Assembly: GCF_900163965.1 (NCBI RefSeq)
Contig: NZ_FULE01000032.1
Span: 1 to 64,000, forward strand
From: Vibrio ruber DSM 16370
Lineage (GTDB): Bacteria; Pseudomonadota; Gammaproteobacteria; Enterobacterales; Vibrionaceae
Direction of reading: 5' to 3'
DNA: 64,000 nucleotides
Positions 1-9,448 of this stretch are shown here, piece after piece. The notes under the pieces were generated by a model, which was not told the origin of the DNA, made no database searches, and saw only the letters and a program-made list of their open reading frames with translations. Every line of letters begins with the position of its first letter. Positions within the stretch are counted from its first letter, which is position 1. The translations under genes and the position numbers were made by a program.

Positions 1-208
1 GGGGGAGAAATGATAGATCTGCGGTTTGGGACGCAATCACTTTCCTCGATTTCATTAGCATCCTCGAACGCGCCCCAGGTACTTTTTCAAGGCCGAAAAA
101 GTACCCCAAAATGCCTAGGTTTAAGTTCAGCGCACATAATCAGGGTCGCTTTTCCGGGCTGGGCGCCCGGAAAATTTGCGATACCGCAATTTGGAACGCA
201 CAACTTAT
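1..208. other. non-coding stretch with two strong hairpins
   Basis: No gene is supported here. Two perfect inverted repeats are visible: arms 78-88 and 95-105 (GGTACTTTTTC / GAAAAAGTACC, 6-base loop) and arms 150-159 and 165-174 (TTTTCCGGGC / GCCCGGAAAA). The pair looks like a dispersed non-coding repeat unit or a terminator pair at the end of the convergent dioxygenase gene. Short reading frames crossing it have no recognisable product. Confidence 0.5.
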
Positions 209-1009
209 TTATGCCGCAAATCCAAACCCATATGCATCTAACGCCAGCAATTCCATATCCACCGAGCGGTGTAACACTTGCCCGTTTTCGGATATGTCAC
301 TGGTTCCCAGAATACAGGGCAGTGGTAGAAAATGATCCGGTGTCGGATGATTAAACTGCGCATAAGGGGCTGTTTGTAAATAGTGATTAATCGCGTCAAC
401 ATCCCGCTGCTCTATTTTTTCAGCGACCCAGTCGGTGAACACTTGCATTTTATGAATGCTTTCCGGATCTGATGCGGCAGAAAATACAGCTCTCAGGTTA
501 TGACTGATTCCGCCGGAACCGATGAACAGAACGCCTTCTCGCCGCAGAGATGATAAAGCTTGCCCTAACTCATAGTGAGTCTGAGCACTCGCCTGACGAT
601 TAATAGAGATACTGATAATCGGAATATCCCGATGCGGAAACATATATTGCAGCGGAACCCATGCCCCATGATCCAGCCCCAAAGTATCATCCAGTTCGAC
701 GGAGAAACCACGATTTTGCAACAATTCACCAGCCTTTTGTGCTAAATCCGGTGCACCATGAGCCGGATATTCAACCTCGTAAAGCGGTTGAGGAAAACCG
801 TAAAAATCATGAATCGTTCCCAAGGTTTGCCCACTGGTAATCATCACCGGACCTGCCACATCAAAATGGGCAGAGAACATGACAATCGCCTTCGGCTTTG
901 GGATGCTCTGACCCATTCGTTTAAAAAAATCTGTTGTTTCAGATTGTTCCACAATCATCATCGGTGAACCGTGGGAAACAAACAGTGTCGGCATGATCGT
1001 ATGATTCAT
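209..1009 (-). CDS. ygiD: DODA-type extradiol aromatic ring-opening dioxygenase (LigB superfamily, YgiD-like)
   Basis: Class III extradiol dioxygenase of the 4,5-DOPA dioxygenase type, 266 residues, the usual family length. The metal/active-site histidines of the fold are visible: His13 (VSHGSP), His48 (FSAHFD), His114 (LDHGAW) and His170 (GSGGISHNL). The family cleaves catechol-type rings with a non-haem metal; the natural substrate of bacterial YgiD proteins is usually unknown. No signal peptide, so cytoplasmic. The ATG at 1009 has an AGAGAGG ribosome binding site upstream. It stands alone, pointing left, with no operon partner in the window. The family call is firm; the substrate is not. 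Confidence 0.9.
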   Translation of the reverse strand: MNHTIMPTLFVSHGSPMMIVEQSETTDFFKRMGQSIPKPKAIVMFSAHFDVAGPVMITSGQTLGTIHDFYGFPQPLYEVEYPAHGAPDLAQKAGELLQNRGFSVELDDTLGLDHGAWVPLQYMFPHRDIPIISISINRQASAQTHYELGQALSSLRREGVLFIGSGGISHNLRAVFSAASDPESIHKMQVFTDWVAEKIEQRDVDAINHYLQTAPYAQFNHPTPDHFLPLPCILGTSDISENGQVLHRSVDMELLALDAYGFGFAA

Positions 1010-1257
1010 GATTGCCTCTCTTCACTCGCAACTTTTTAGAGACTTCATCATACGGCTCAACAGACTCGTGATAAAACCCTTATCTATTGAATAACACCTT
1101 CGAAAACATGGAAGAAACATTCAAGTATGCGGACGAGAAAGGAGTAAGGAAGATTTACAGATTCACCCCACCAGACACCCAAAATGCTAAGCGTTTCATT
1201 TAGACTCGGGAGAGTGACTTTTTCAAAGCCACTCAACTGGCGGATTTCTCTTATATA

Positions 1258-1956
1258 TTAACGTTTTAAATAATGTTTATAAGTGTATGTTTCGGGATTT
1301 AAGCTCGTTCTTGTATACTCAAAAACTCGCCCATCTTTAAGTTTCCCGATGGAATGAATACGAATCAGTGGCCGTTCAGGTGACACGTTCAAGGCCTCAC
1401 AAATATCCTGATCTGGCATGATCGCCTCAAAATCTTGAATGGCACCATCAATCTCAAACCCTAGCTCATTTTCCAGATAGCTGTATTTCGATCCTTCTAA
1501 GGAGAGCAAATTAATTTGAGGAAGTAGCGTAACCGGAATGTAGGAGTCTTCGTATATCGAAGGCACGTCATTAATCAACTTGATGCGACGGATGAAGTAA
1601 ATTTTTTCCGCTGGCGAAACTTTTAAGAATTCTGCAATTTCTTTATCTGCTGACATTAACTGAAATTCGACAACTTTATACACCAAACTCTTATCTGAGT
1701 TCGCGAGCATTTCTTGGGTTGTGACCAAGTTTGACATTGAATTGGCTAGTGTTTTACTAACAATACTCGACCCTGAGCCCTGTCTTTTCTCAACTAATCC
1801 TAGTTTCACCAATTCATCGATAGCTTTACGAATCGTACTCCGGCTGACCGAGTAATGTTCTATCAGTGCTTTTTCTGTCGGTAACATATCACCGATGTTC
1901 AATTCATCTGAGTCAATCCGAGATTTCAGATCCAGCATCACTTTTTTATACAGCAT
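1258..1956 (-). CDS. GntR-family (HutC/UTRA type) transcriptional regulator
   Basis: 232 residues. The N-terminal winged helix (about 5-75) carries the GntR signature (LPTEKALIEHYSVSRSTIRKA). The rest is a UTRA effector-binding domain ending in the typical TRTSLNPETY region. It is transcribed divergently from the PTS EIIBC and GH32 genes, so it is the likely local repressor, sensing a sugar phosphate from that pathway (inference from context and from TreR/HutC relatives). The start at 1956 is preceded by AAGGAG. Sucrose-type PTS operons more often use LacI-family repressors, so a GntR regulator is a mild oddity. Confidence 0.88.
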   Translation of the reverse strand: MLYKKVMLDLKSRIDSDELNIGDMLPTEKALIEHYSVSRSTIRKAIDELVKLGLVEKRQGSGSSIVSKTLANSMSNLVTTQEMLANSDKSLVYKVVEFQLMSADKEIAEFLKVSPAEKIYFIRRIKLINDVPSIYEDSYIPVTLLPQINLLSLEGSKYSYLENELGFEIDGAIQDFEAIMPDQDICEALNVSPERPLIRIHSIGKLKDGRVFEYTRTSLNPETYTYKHYLKR

Positions 1957-2220
1957 TTGCGCTCCTTATCTCGGCTAAAACTAGCATACAGAATTCAAAC
2001 AAATCAAGAACCTATTCAATTAACAGCATAACAAATGTGATCTACCAGATTCTTACTCATAATTTGTTATCTATTGATATCAACATTCGAATATTGATCA
2101 TCCTCTCGTTTTTAATTTATCTTATTTGTCATTTAAAAAAGAGTAATATCTAATACAAATTAAATACAAATTAAAACAATCCAAACATCCAATACAAAAT
2201 ATATGCAACAAGGTCATGCA
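1957..2220. promoter_or_regulatory. divergent control region, GntR gene / PTS operon
   Basis: AT-rich 264-bp spacer between divergent genes. It holds a direct repeat AATACAAATTAA / AATACAAATTAA just before the EIIBC gene (about 2153-2173), a 10-bp palindrome TTGATATCAA (2074-2083) and an 8-bp palindrome ATTCGAAT (2085-2092). Any of these could be the operator of the GntR regulator. No convincing sigma-70 promoter could be fixed by eye. Confidence 0.4.
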
Positions 2221-3618
2221 ATGAATATAGAGAAAATATCCCGTGAACTGATCCCATTGCTGGGAGGGAAAGACAATATCGCCAGTGCAGCACACTGTGC
2301 AACCAGACTTAGACTAGTTCTGGCTGACGAAAGCAAGTTGAATCAAGAGGACATTGAAAATGTTGATGGTGTGAAAGGATGCTTTATCAACGCAGGACAA
2401 ATCCAGATCATCTTCGGAACAGGGTTAGTCAATAAAGTTTATGCTGAGTTTGTCGCTCAAACAGGCATCAATGAAACATCAAAAGAAAATTTAACCAATA
2501 TTGCCACCCAGAAACTGAACCCTTTCCAGCGGATAGCCCGACTTTTATCGAATATTTTTGTCCCTATTATCCCTGCGATTGCTTCTGCTGGGTTGCTGAT
2601 GGGGTTACTCGGATTAGTCCGTTCCAATGGATGGGTCTCTCCAGATAGTGCGCTGTTTATCATGCTTGATATGTGCAGTTCCGCTGCTTTTATCATTTTG
2701 CCCATTCTGATTGGTTTTACTGCCGCAAAAGAATTTGGAGGAAATCCATTTTTAGGCGCTGTACTCGGTGGCATTCTGACCCATCCGGCATTAACAAATG
2801 CATGGGGTGTCGCCTCTGGTTTTAATACCATGGATTTCTTTGGCATCGACGTTGCGATGATCGGCTATCAAGGCACAGTATTCCCGGTGCTATTAGCGGC
2901 ATGGTTCATGAGTTTCGTGGAGAAGAAATTACATCGGGTCGTTCCTGATTCCCTCGATCTGATCGTGACGCCTTTCGTTACTATCATTCTGACCGGGTTC
3001 ATTGCGCTGCTATTTATCGGCCCCGTCGGACGAGCCTTAGGTGATGGCATCACATTATCTCTGAATTTCATCTATCAACATATCGGATGGCTTGCGGGAT
3101 TGCTGTTTGGCGGTACATACTCGATGATTGTCATTACAGGTATTCATCATAGTTTTCATGCCATTGAAGCTGGCCTGTTAACCAACCCAGAAGTCGGTGT
3201 TAACTTCCTATTGCCAATTTGGTCAATGGCTAATGTTGCTCAGGGCGGTGCATGTCTCGCTGTTGCGTTTAAAGCAAAAGATGCAAAAGTGAAAGCAATC
3301 GCTGTCCCGGCAGGTATTTCGTGCCTGTTGGGTATTACTGAAGCAGCAATATTTGGGATTAACATTCGTTATGGCAAACCATTTTTGGCAGCACTGATCG
3401 GTGGTGCATTAGGTGGTGCTTTTGTTGTGTACACAAAAGTAGGTATGACCGCTGTGGGCATGACCGGTATTCCCGGAATGGTTATCGCTCAACCAGGCAG
3501 CCTGATGAATTATATATTAGGTATGGTCATTGCCTTTGGAAGCGCTTTTGTTATTTCCTACCTCATTTCCGTCATTCACAGTAATGAACGTAAAACATTA
3601 ACCGCAGATTCTCAGTGA
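2221..3618 (+). CDS. PTS transporter subunit EIIBC, sucrose/glucose superfamily
   Basis: 465 residues from the ATG at 2221. This start is chosen over the ATG at 2203 because AAGG lies at SD distance and the EIIB domain begins at once (MNIEKISREL). EIIB spans about 1-85 with phosphorylated Cys26 (HCATRLRL). EIIC spans about 105-460, with many membrane helices and the conserved GITEAAIFG motif near the C terminus. There is no EIIA domain, so phosphate must come from a separate glucose-type EIIA such as Crr (family knowledge). The neighbouring GH32 gene suggests a fructose-containing sugar, delivered to the cytoplasm as a phosphate ester. Related ScrA proteins take sucrose, but trehalose or other disaccharides cannot be excluded. 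Confidence 0.88.
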   Translation: MNIEKISRELIPLLGGKDNIASAAHCATRLRLVLADESKLNQEDIENVDGVKGCFINAGQIQIIFGTGLVNKVYAEFVAQTGINETSKENLTNIATQKLNPFQRIARLLSNIFVPIIPAIASAGLLMGLLGLVRSNGWVSPDSALFIMLDMCSSAAFIILPILIGFTAAKEFGGNPFLGAVLGGILTHPALTNAWGVASGFNTMDFFGIDVAMIGYQGTVFPVLLAAWFMSFVEKKLHRVVPDSLDLIVTPFVTIILTGFIALLFIGPVGRALGDGITLSLNFIYQHIGWLAGLLFGGTYSMIVITGIHHSFHAIEAGLLTNPEVGVNFLLPIWSMANVAQGGACLAVAFKAKDAKVKAIAVPAGISCLLGITEAAIFGINIRYGKPFLAALIGGALGGAFVVYTKVGMTAVGMTGIPGMVIAQPGSLMNYILGMVIAFGSAFVISYLISVIHSNERKTLTADSQ

Positions 3619-3636
3619 GAATAAAGAGATTATTTT

Positions 3637-5025
3637 ATGTATAAGATTTTTTATCAGCCTGACGGGCATTGGTTTGGTGACTGTATGCCTTATTGCAAAG
3701 ATGGTGTTTTCTATTTGTACCATCAGCGAGATACCCGCAATCCTGGCCCGATGGGTGAACCTTTTGGCTGGTCATTATGTACTACCAAGGATTTTCTTCA
3801 TTATGAAGAACACGGCACCTCAATAGAACATGGTTCAAATGACGATCAGGATCAATACATCTATGCAGGCAGCGTGTATCAGACATCAGAGGATACTTAC
3901 ACCGCTTTTTATACCGGCGCGAATAAGATATTCAAGAAAAAGGGAATCCCCTCTCAAAAATTAATGCAGGCGACAAGCCAAGATTTAATTCACTGGGAAA
4001 AAAACGGGAATGCGGATCAAATAGTGCCACAGGAAGGATACGACGTCTTTGCCTGGAGAGACCCTTTTATTGTCTGGAATGACGAAAAAGAGGAATATTT
4101 GCTGGTGCTCGGTGCCAGAGCGCCGGGAGACAACCGAAAACGTACAGGACGTCTAGTCTCCTTTACCAGTAAAGATATGACGAAATGGACATTTCAGGGA
4201 GATTTCTGGTATCCCGGCCTGTTCACCATGATTGAAATGCCAGAGCTATTCAAAATTGGCGAATGGTGGTATCTGATTGTTTCTGAATTCAGTGATAAGA
4301 ATAAGATGATCTACCGCATGAGCCGGAGCTTAGACGGCCCTTGGCTAGCACCGGAAGATGATGCATTTGATGGTCGGGCCTATTATGCAGGCCGCACAGC
4401 GACCGATGGTGACAGACGCGTACTTTTTGGATGGGTTCCGACCAAAGAAAACAATGACGATTTGGGCAATTACGAATGGGGCGGAACGTTTGTTCCTCAA
4501 GAAGTCTATCAGCGAACAGATAATACGCTGGGTGTGAAACCTCTCAAATCTGTGCTGGACGCTTTTTGTATCAAAACGCCGTTGGCGGATGCTCAACTGC
4601 AAACCGTTGATTCACATCAGGTACAAGTTCTGGCAGAAGATACCTCAACTTGTTTTAGTATTGAAGCGACAGTGAACATCGCTCCGGGGACTCGCGGATT
4701 CTCGGTCTTCCTTTATGGAAATGAACTAGAAGAGGCTTATGAATACCGTTTTGCCCTCAATGAAAAACGGCTGACTTTCGATAAAACACCGAACTGGCCG
4801 TGGTTCCAATATATGGATAAAGGGCTCGAAAGACCAATTAACCTCCAAGAGAAGACTGACTATTCGCTGCAACTGGTCGTTGATGATGATATCGCAGTGC
4901 TCTACATCAACGGTACGGCCTTAAGTGTCAGAATGTATCAGAAACCCGGAACCAAACTGAGTATCGGCGTCACTGATGGCAAGCTCTCACTGAGCAATAT
5001 CACCCTCGCTACATTAGCCAAATAG
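3637..5025 (+). CDS. glycoside hydrolase family 32-like enzyme, atypical N-terminal motif
   Basis: 462 residues with a five-bladed propeller pattern and a C-terminal beta-sandwich (about 320-460). The three acidic residues expected of GH32 are present: Asp15 in GHWFGDCMP (the nucleophile position, normally WMNDPNG), Asp142 in WRDPFI (RDP motif) and Glu200 in EMPELF (acid/base region, normally EC-P). It lacks a signal peptide, so it should act in the cytoplasm on what the upstream EIIBC imports, probably splitting a phosphorylated fructoside. It starts 18 bp after EIIBC, evidently co-transcribed. The divergent nucleophile motif makes ordinary sucrose-6-phosphate hydrolase only one possibility; a levan- or inulin-derived oligosaccharide is another. 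Confidence 0.8.
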   Translation: MYKIFYQPDGHWFGDCMPYCKDGVFYLYHQRDTRNPGPMGEPFGWSLCTTKDFLHYEEHGTSIEHGSNDDQDQYIYAGSVYQTSEDTYTAFYTGANKIFKKKGIPSQKLMQATSQDLIHWEKNGNADQIVPQEGYDVFAWRDPFIVWNDEKEEYLLVLGARAPGDNRKRTGRLVSFTSKDMTKWTFQGDFWYPGLFTMIEMPELFKIGEWWYLIVSEFSDKNKMIYRMSRSLDGPWLAPEDDAFDGRAYYAGRTATDGDRRVLFGWVPTKENNDDLGNYEWGGTFVPQEVYQRTDNTLGVKPLKSVLDAFCIKTPLADAQLQTVDSHQVQVLAEDTSTCFSIEATVNIAPGTRGFSVFLYGNELEEAYEYRFALNEKRLTFDKTPNWPWFQYMDKGLERPINLQEKTDYSLQLVVDDDIAVLYINGTALSVRMYQKPGTKLSIGVTDGKLSLSNITLATLAK

Positions 5026-5040
5026 CTCATTTAATCTCAT

Positions 5041-5076
5041 GATAATAGCCACCCAAGATTATGGGTGGCTATTATC
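5041..5076 (+). terminator. hairpin terminator after the GH32 gene
   Basis: Perfect 15-bp inverted repeat, arms 5041-5055 and 5062-5076 around a 6-base loop, 15 bp after the GH32 stop. There is no long T-run, so termination may be weak or factor-assisted. Confidence 0.7.
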
Positions 5077-5254
5077 ATGTAACATACTTTGTAAAGCACA
5101 CTGTGCAACAAATTCAGTATAAGCCATTCAAATTTAATACCCTTTATTGATAAATAACACTAATAAAAATTAGTTCAGCCGCCCCAAATAATACTAAACT
5201 TTTAATATGTCATGACGACAACTCTATTAGGGTTATTATCCGGAAGGATTTTAT

Positions 5255-7171
5255 ATGAAAAAGTTCGGACTTAAACAAATACTACTTATTTCCGTTATTT
5301 TACTTGTTGGTGCTTCTGTATCAATTTCCAACTACATTGCTTATGTGAAACAAGCTGAAACGATTTCTCAATTGATCACACAATCCGGAACAGATTACGC
5401 AGCCAATAAAGCAGATTTAGTTGAGCAGTTTATCAGTGAAAAAGTAGCAGGGATAAAGGGCATTGGTGAAATATATAAAGATACCTCACTCCCCGGCCAG
5501 TCTCCTCAGGACTATATTGATCAAGCCACAATTTTTGCGACCACCCTCAATACAGGCAGCTCATTCATCGGTTTTGAAGCAACCGGCGATGCGTATTGGA
5601 ATCAGGTCAGTGACGCCTGGCCCAATCATAAGTTCAACGGGGATATCAGAACCAGGAGCTACTATATAGATGGTCGCAAGGCGATCAATCCATCGATGAC
5701 CGAACCTTATCCGGATGAAGCCAATCCGGATGTCTACTGGGTCAGTATTGTTCAGAAAATTAAAGACGGCATGATCGGGGTTGATATGAAGCTTACGTTT
5801 CTGAGTCAACTGGTTAAAAAAGCAAACGATATTGAAGGTTCTGTTGCTTTAATTTTGAATCAAGACACGACCGTGCTGGCTTCCTCTTCCGAAATCTTAA
5901 AACCCGGGGACAAAGGTATTGATTTTGACTGGTTCAAAGATGCCGTATCCAAAGCGGTCAAGCAGGAACAAACCGTACAAGATTATGTGCTCAACGGACA
6001 AGATAAAATTTTGTTTACACACCGAATCAAGGTGGCCAATAAAAACTGGTATTTTGTCATTGGTCTCAATAAAGCCGTTGCATTTAAAGGCCTCACCTCA
6101 GCAAAACATACGGCTATTACCACCACCATTATTGCCACCATCGTCAGTGTGCTCATTGCCTTCTTCGTCATTCGCACCTTATATCGTCCCATTATCTCTC
6201 TTAAAAATATGATCATCGGCCTTTCGCGTGGTGATGGTGATCTGACCCAACGCCTAAAAGTCCATTCCAACGATGATCTGGGTCAGATAGCCGGTGGTAT
6301 TAATCAGTTCATTGAGAGCTTACAAAAGATGATGCAGGAAATTCAAAGTGCATCAGGTCAGCTTCAAACCAGTATCGGAGATATGAAACAGCTCTCGGAA
6401 CATAATTCTGCGATTCTGAAAAGCCATGTCGTCGAAACAGAGCAAATCGTCACTGCGATTGAAGAGATGAATGCCACTGCCGAATCAATGGCATCAGATG
6501 CCTCCCATACGGCCAATTTGACCCAGCAGGCCAACGATACCAGTACCGAATCAAAGCAAATTATGGAGCAGTCTCAACATACGGTATCAGCATTAATGAA
6601 TGATGTAGATAACTCTTCAAATCATATTCAGCATATGAGTAATGAGACGCAGAGTATTCATTCCATTCTGACCGTGATCGGCAGCATTGCAGAACAAACC
6701 AATCTACTGGCACTCAATGCCGCAATAGAAGCAGCCCGGGCCGGTGAACAAGGCCGAGGATTTGCTGTGGTGGCAGATGAAGTCAGAAATCTGGCCAGCA
6801 GAACCAAGCAAAGTACCGAAGAAATCGAAGAAGCCCTGTCTCGCCTGCTTCAGGGAACAGAAACGATTGTTGAATCGATGACACATACCAGAGAGCGCTG
6901 TCAGGAGACCGCCACCGGTTCTGACAATGTCGCAGTCAGCTTAGAAAAAATGACCGAGTTCATTTATAAAATTAATGACTTAAGTTCTCAAATCGCTACG
7001 GCAGCAGAAGAACAGAGTAGTGTCACTCATGAAATCAGCCGCAATATGTCCGCGCTAAATGATATTGTCAATGAGTTGAACCTTAACGGGCAGAAATCAT
7101 TATCGGGCATGGAAGGCATCAACAGTGTCAACCATAACCTGATCGATATCGTCGGACGCTTTAAACTCTAA
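5255..7171 (+). CDS. methyl-accepting chemotaxis protein with periplasmic Cache domain
   Basis: 638 residues. A first membrane helix at about 10-30 is followed by a large periplasmic sensor (about 35-280) of dCache type, a second helix at about 287-307, HAMP, and a long cytoplasmic coiled coil. The receptor tip is intact near residues 478-515 ([19 protein letters not shown], then [14 protein letters not shown]). The receptor passes ligand state to CheA/CheW at the pole. The ligand is unknown; dCache domains often bind amino acids or organic acids. The start has a GGAAGGA site 7 bp upstream. It is a single-gene unit flanked by terminators, typical of Vibrio chemoreceptors. Confidence 0.93.
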   Translation: MKKFGLKQILLISVILLVGASVSISNYIAYVKQAETISQLITQSGTDYAANKADLVEQFISEKVAGIKGIGEIYKDTSLPGQSPQDYIDQATIFATTLNTGSSFIGFEATGDAYWNQVSDAWPNHKFNGDIRTRSYYIDGRKAINPSMTEPYPDEANPDVYWVSIVQKIKDGMIGVDMKLTFLSQLVKKANDIEGSVALILNQDTTVLASSSEILKPGDKGIDFDWFKDAVSKAVKQEQTVQDYVLNGQDKILFTHRIKVANKNWYFVIGLNKAVAFKGLTSAKHTAITTTIIATIVSVLIAFFVIRTLYRPIISLKNMIIGLSRGDGDLTQRLKVHSNDDLGQIAGGINQFIESLQKMMQEIQSASGQLQTSIGDMKQLSEHNSAILKSHVVETEQIVTAIEEMNATAESMASDASHTANLTQQANDTSTESKQIMEQSQHTVSALMNDVDNSSNHIQHMSNETQSIHSILTVIGSIAEQTNLLALNAAIEAARAGEQGRGFAVVADEVRNLASRTKQSTEEIEEALSRLLQGTETIVESMTHTRERCQETATGSDNVAVSLEKMTEFIYKINDLSSQIATAAEEQSSVTHEISRNMSALNDIVNELNLNGQKSLSGMEGINSVNHNLIDIVGRFKL

Positions 7172-7230
7172 TTGCGTTGTTTAAACCTGAATACCCTGTT
7201 TAAACAATGAAAGATATGGGTTTATTCAGT

Positions 7231-7260
7231 CAAAAGCGCACCTTTAAAGGTGCGCTTTTG
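7231..7260. terminator. bidirectional terminator between chemoreceptor and esterase
   Basis: A 30-base perfect palindrome (arms CAAAAGCGCACCTTT / AAAGGTGCGCTTTTG) between convergent genes, with A and T tracts at the two ends. A weaker inverted pair TTGTTTAAAC / GTTTAAACAA lies just before it (7177-7186 and 7198-7207). Confidence 0.85.
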
Positions 7261-7332
7261 CATTTGTTGACCATGCGGGGTCACTGAGACTCAAACCTTG
7301 ATGTTATCGCAGTTGTTGCTCACAGTCGTCGT

Positions 7333-8928
7333 TCACAATGGTGGCTGGATTGACTCAATCAGCGTCAGGCGTACTTTCCATGGGTCAAAGACCATGCCGG
7401 ATTGCTCAACGCCCTGATTGGAGAACATCATCAGATTGTCAGCCCAACCACGGTATCGGGACCAATGTGACACACCTAAGCCATTGGGATTGCCATAGCG
7501 AATAAAGTTAACCCAATACTGATGCACTCGCTCAGCCATTGCCTGATCAGCTTCTGTCACAGCATCATGATACTGTGCTTGTAGAGTATTGAATGCGTAA
7601 ACAATTTCACTGGCATGAGCCGCACCTTTTGATGTTGGCTTGAGGACATCCGCTACATAAGCAAAACGATAACCATAAACCGGTTGCCCCTGCGCTTCAG
7701 CAGCTTTCATGACAAAACGGGCAGGCTCAACCATCCCGGTATCCCGGATAATATCCAGTACCAGATCCGTGACCGATGTCTCTTGTGTCACACCATAGGC
7801 ATATTTCGCAATTTTAGAACCAACCGGACCAAAAATAGCCAGCGCTTCTTCTATCGTTTCAGGCCATTTGGTAAACGGAGATGAAACCGGAATTTCTGAA
7901 GTTGTCGCCCCCACCAATAGTGGGACAGAAACACCACTCCCAGAGTTATAAATATTCTGAGGATGCGCAGTGGTCAATGTTTCATCAATCATCGGCCCGG
8001 TGTATGTCACACCGTCAAGATTCATCATACTTAAACCATCAACAACATCTTCAGCAGGTAATGCCCGTAAAGCATCTAACGCAGTTTGTCCTTGCCCCTC
8101 AATATGAAACTTCTGCGCAAACAACAATCCGGCAGTTTCAGCAGACGCTTCACCGGATGTATTTTCATGACTTAGATAACGGCCACTGAAATGGCGGCGA
8201 CCAGCTCCTGATTGAATAATCGCTCGCTCAAACAAGTTTTCAGCCATCGGAGAGGTTAAAAGTGCATGAATTGACAAACCGCCGGCCGATTCACCGACGA
8301 CCGTGACCTGATTCGGATCACCGCCAAAAGAAGCGATATTCTCTTTCACCCATTGCAATGCAGCAATCTGATCCATGAGTCCATAATTCCCCAGTGCAGG
8401 ATCTTCGTTTGCTGCGGTTAAGGCCGGGTGGGCAAAAAAGCCAAAACGTCCCAAGCGATAGTTGATACTCACCATCACAATCCCGTTTTTAGCAAAAGAT
8501 GTTCCGTCATAATTTGCAGCGGAAGAACCACCGTTGACAAAACCACCTCCGTGAATCCATACCATGACAGGGCGTAATGTCCGACTTGGCTCTGCGGGTT
8601 GCCACACATTCAGGAACAGGCAATCCTCGGATAACTTGCCATTGAGTGGTGCGGCATCGCCCGGGAAAGGCACTTGCATACAGTCACTCCCATAGTCTTT
8701 CGCTTGTAAAACACCATCCCAAGCATTGACGGGTTGTGGCGCTCGCCAGCGTAAGTCACCGACGGGGGGCTGTGCATAAGGGATACCTTTATAGGAAATA
8801 ACCGAGCCATTGTGCACCCCCTGCATGAGACCATCTTTAATTTCCACGATCGTATCCTCATGTGCATACACATGGCCGCTCAACCCCACAATTGCGAGTG
8901 CCAGCATATAAATGCGGTTCTTTTTCAT
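7333..8928 (-). CDS. secreted type-B carboxylesterase (alpha/beta hydrolase)
   Basis: 531 residues from the ATG at 8928, chosen because GGAGAG lies about 10 bp upstream and a clean signal peptide follows (MKKNRIYMLALAIVGLSG, cleaved after VYA). A longer frame to 9042 exists but would bury the signal. The nucleophile elbow GESAGG carries Ser214, and the family landmarks EDCLFLNVW and WIHGGGF (oxyanion hole) are present. Catalytic Glu and His follow in the C-terminal half (ASEIVYAF region). Type-B esterases hydrolyse carboxylic esters; the substrate is unknown. The product is likely periplasmic or exported. It is monocistronic and convergent with the chemoreceptor gene. Confidence 0.9.
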   Translation of the reverse strand: MKKNRIYMLALAIVGLSGHVYAHEDTIVEIKDGLMQGVHNGSVISYKGIPYAQPPVGDLRWRAPQPVNAWDGVLQAKDYGSDCMQVPFPGDAAPLNGKLSEDCLFLNVWQPAEPSRTLRPVMVWIHGGGFVNGGSSAANYDGTSFAKNGIVMVSINYRLGRFGFFAHPALTAANEDPALGNYGLMDQIAALQWVKENIASFGGDPNQVTVVGESAGGLSIHALLTSPMAENLFERAIIQSGAGRRHFSGRYLSHENTSGEASAETAGLLFAQKFHIEGQGQTALDALRALPAEDVVDGLSMMNLDGVTYTGPMIDETLTTAHPQNIYNSGSGVSVPLLVGATTSEIPVSSPFTKWPETIEEALAIFGPVGSKIAKYAYGVTQETSVTDLVLDIIRDTGMVEPARFVMKAAEAQGQPVYGYRFAYVADVLKPTSKGAAHASEIVYAFNTLQAQYHDAVTEADQAMAERVHQYWVNFIRYGNPNGLGVSHWSRYRGWADNLMMFSNQGVEQSGMVFDPWKVRLTLIESIQPPL

Positions 8929-9139
8929 TTCAAGTACTCTCCGTTTCATCGATTGGAATATCAATTTATTCTCGGTTTTTATGTTCAATTCCAGCAGGCT
9001 CACCGAGTTCAAATTACCTGTTGTTTCTCTCGCTTGTAGCACAACAGCGAGCTATAAAACCCGGACGACAACCAAGTGAATTAGTACCACAATCCACGAC
9101 AACGTCGGCAACATAAGATTCGCAAGACGAATCCATAAA

Positions 9140-9227
9140 AAAACCTAGCCTCCAGAAGCAACACTTCAGGAACAGCTAGGTTTTGCCTGCATCGCCCTCA
9201 GGCGCCCACCAAAGTCAGGCGTCTGAG
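9140..9227 (-). ncRNA. possible structured small RNA or leader ending in a terminator
   Basis: Between divergent genes lies a strong terminator-like hairpin: arms 9140-9149 and 9175-9184 (AAAACCTAGC / GCTAGGTTTT), with the stem extended inside by a further 7-of-8 pairing. On the minus strand it ends in seven T. Just upstream in that direction is a second hairpin, arms 9197-9206 and 9218-9227 (9 of 10 pairs). A terminator here has no annotated gene to serve, so the minus strand probably makes a short RNA starting somewhere between about 9240 and 9430, or it is a 5' leader/attenuator of the esterase 210 bp downstream. No known RNA family was recognised. Confidence 0.45.
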
Positions 9228-9389
9228 AAATACCACAGTAACAATCCGGTTATGCAACTAATCTAGTGAGATACGGTTTTTAACTCAAATGTTTCCCACT
9301 CACCCTGTGAAGTTGATTACATAACATCAATACACATAATGCTTATTGACAGATTCAATTTTAATTTATGTGACTTGAGTCAAAAATAT

Positions 9390-9435
9390 TTACTAAGCCT
9401 GCTAACTAATATATATTACTGAGCACGCTTAGTAA
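9390..9435. promoter_or_regulatory. 46-bp near-perfect palindrome, putative MarR operator
   Basis: Arms of 23 bases match at 20 positions around a centre between 9412 and 9413. The outermost arms TTACTAAGC / GCTTAGTAA are perfect. It ends 13 bp before the marR ATG, so bound regulator would block the promoter and ribosome access. MarR-family proteins bind such palindromes and usually repress their own operon; the double length would fit two dimers. Confidence 0.7.
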
Positions 9436-9448
9436 TAGAGATACCTCC

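Noticed and set aside
9140..9230. tRNA or known riboswitch in the esterase-marR gap
   Set aside because: No cloverleaf or consensus of any riboswitch class I know; reported only as an unassigned structured element.
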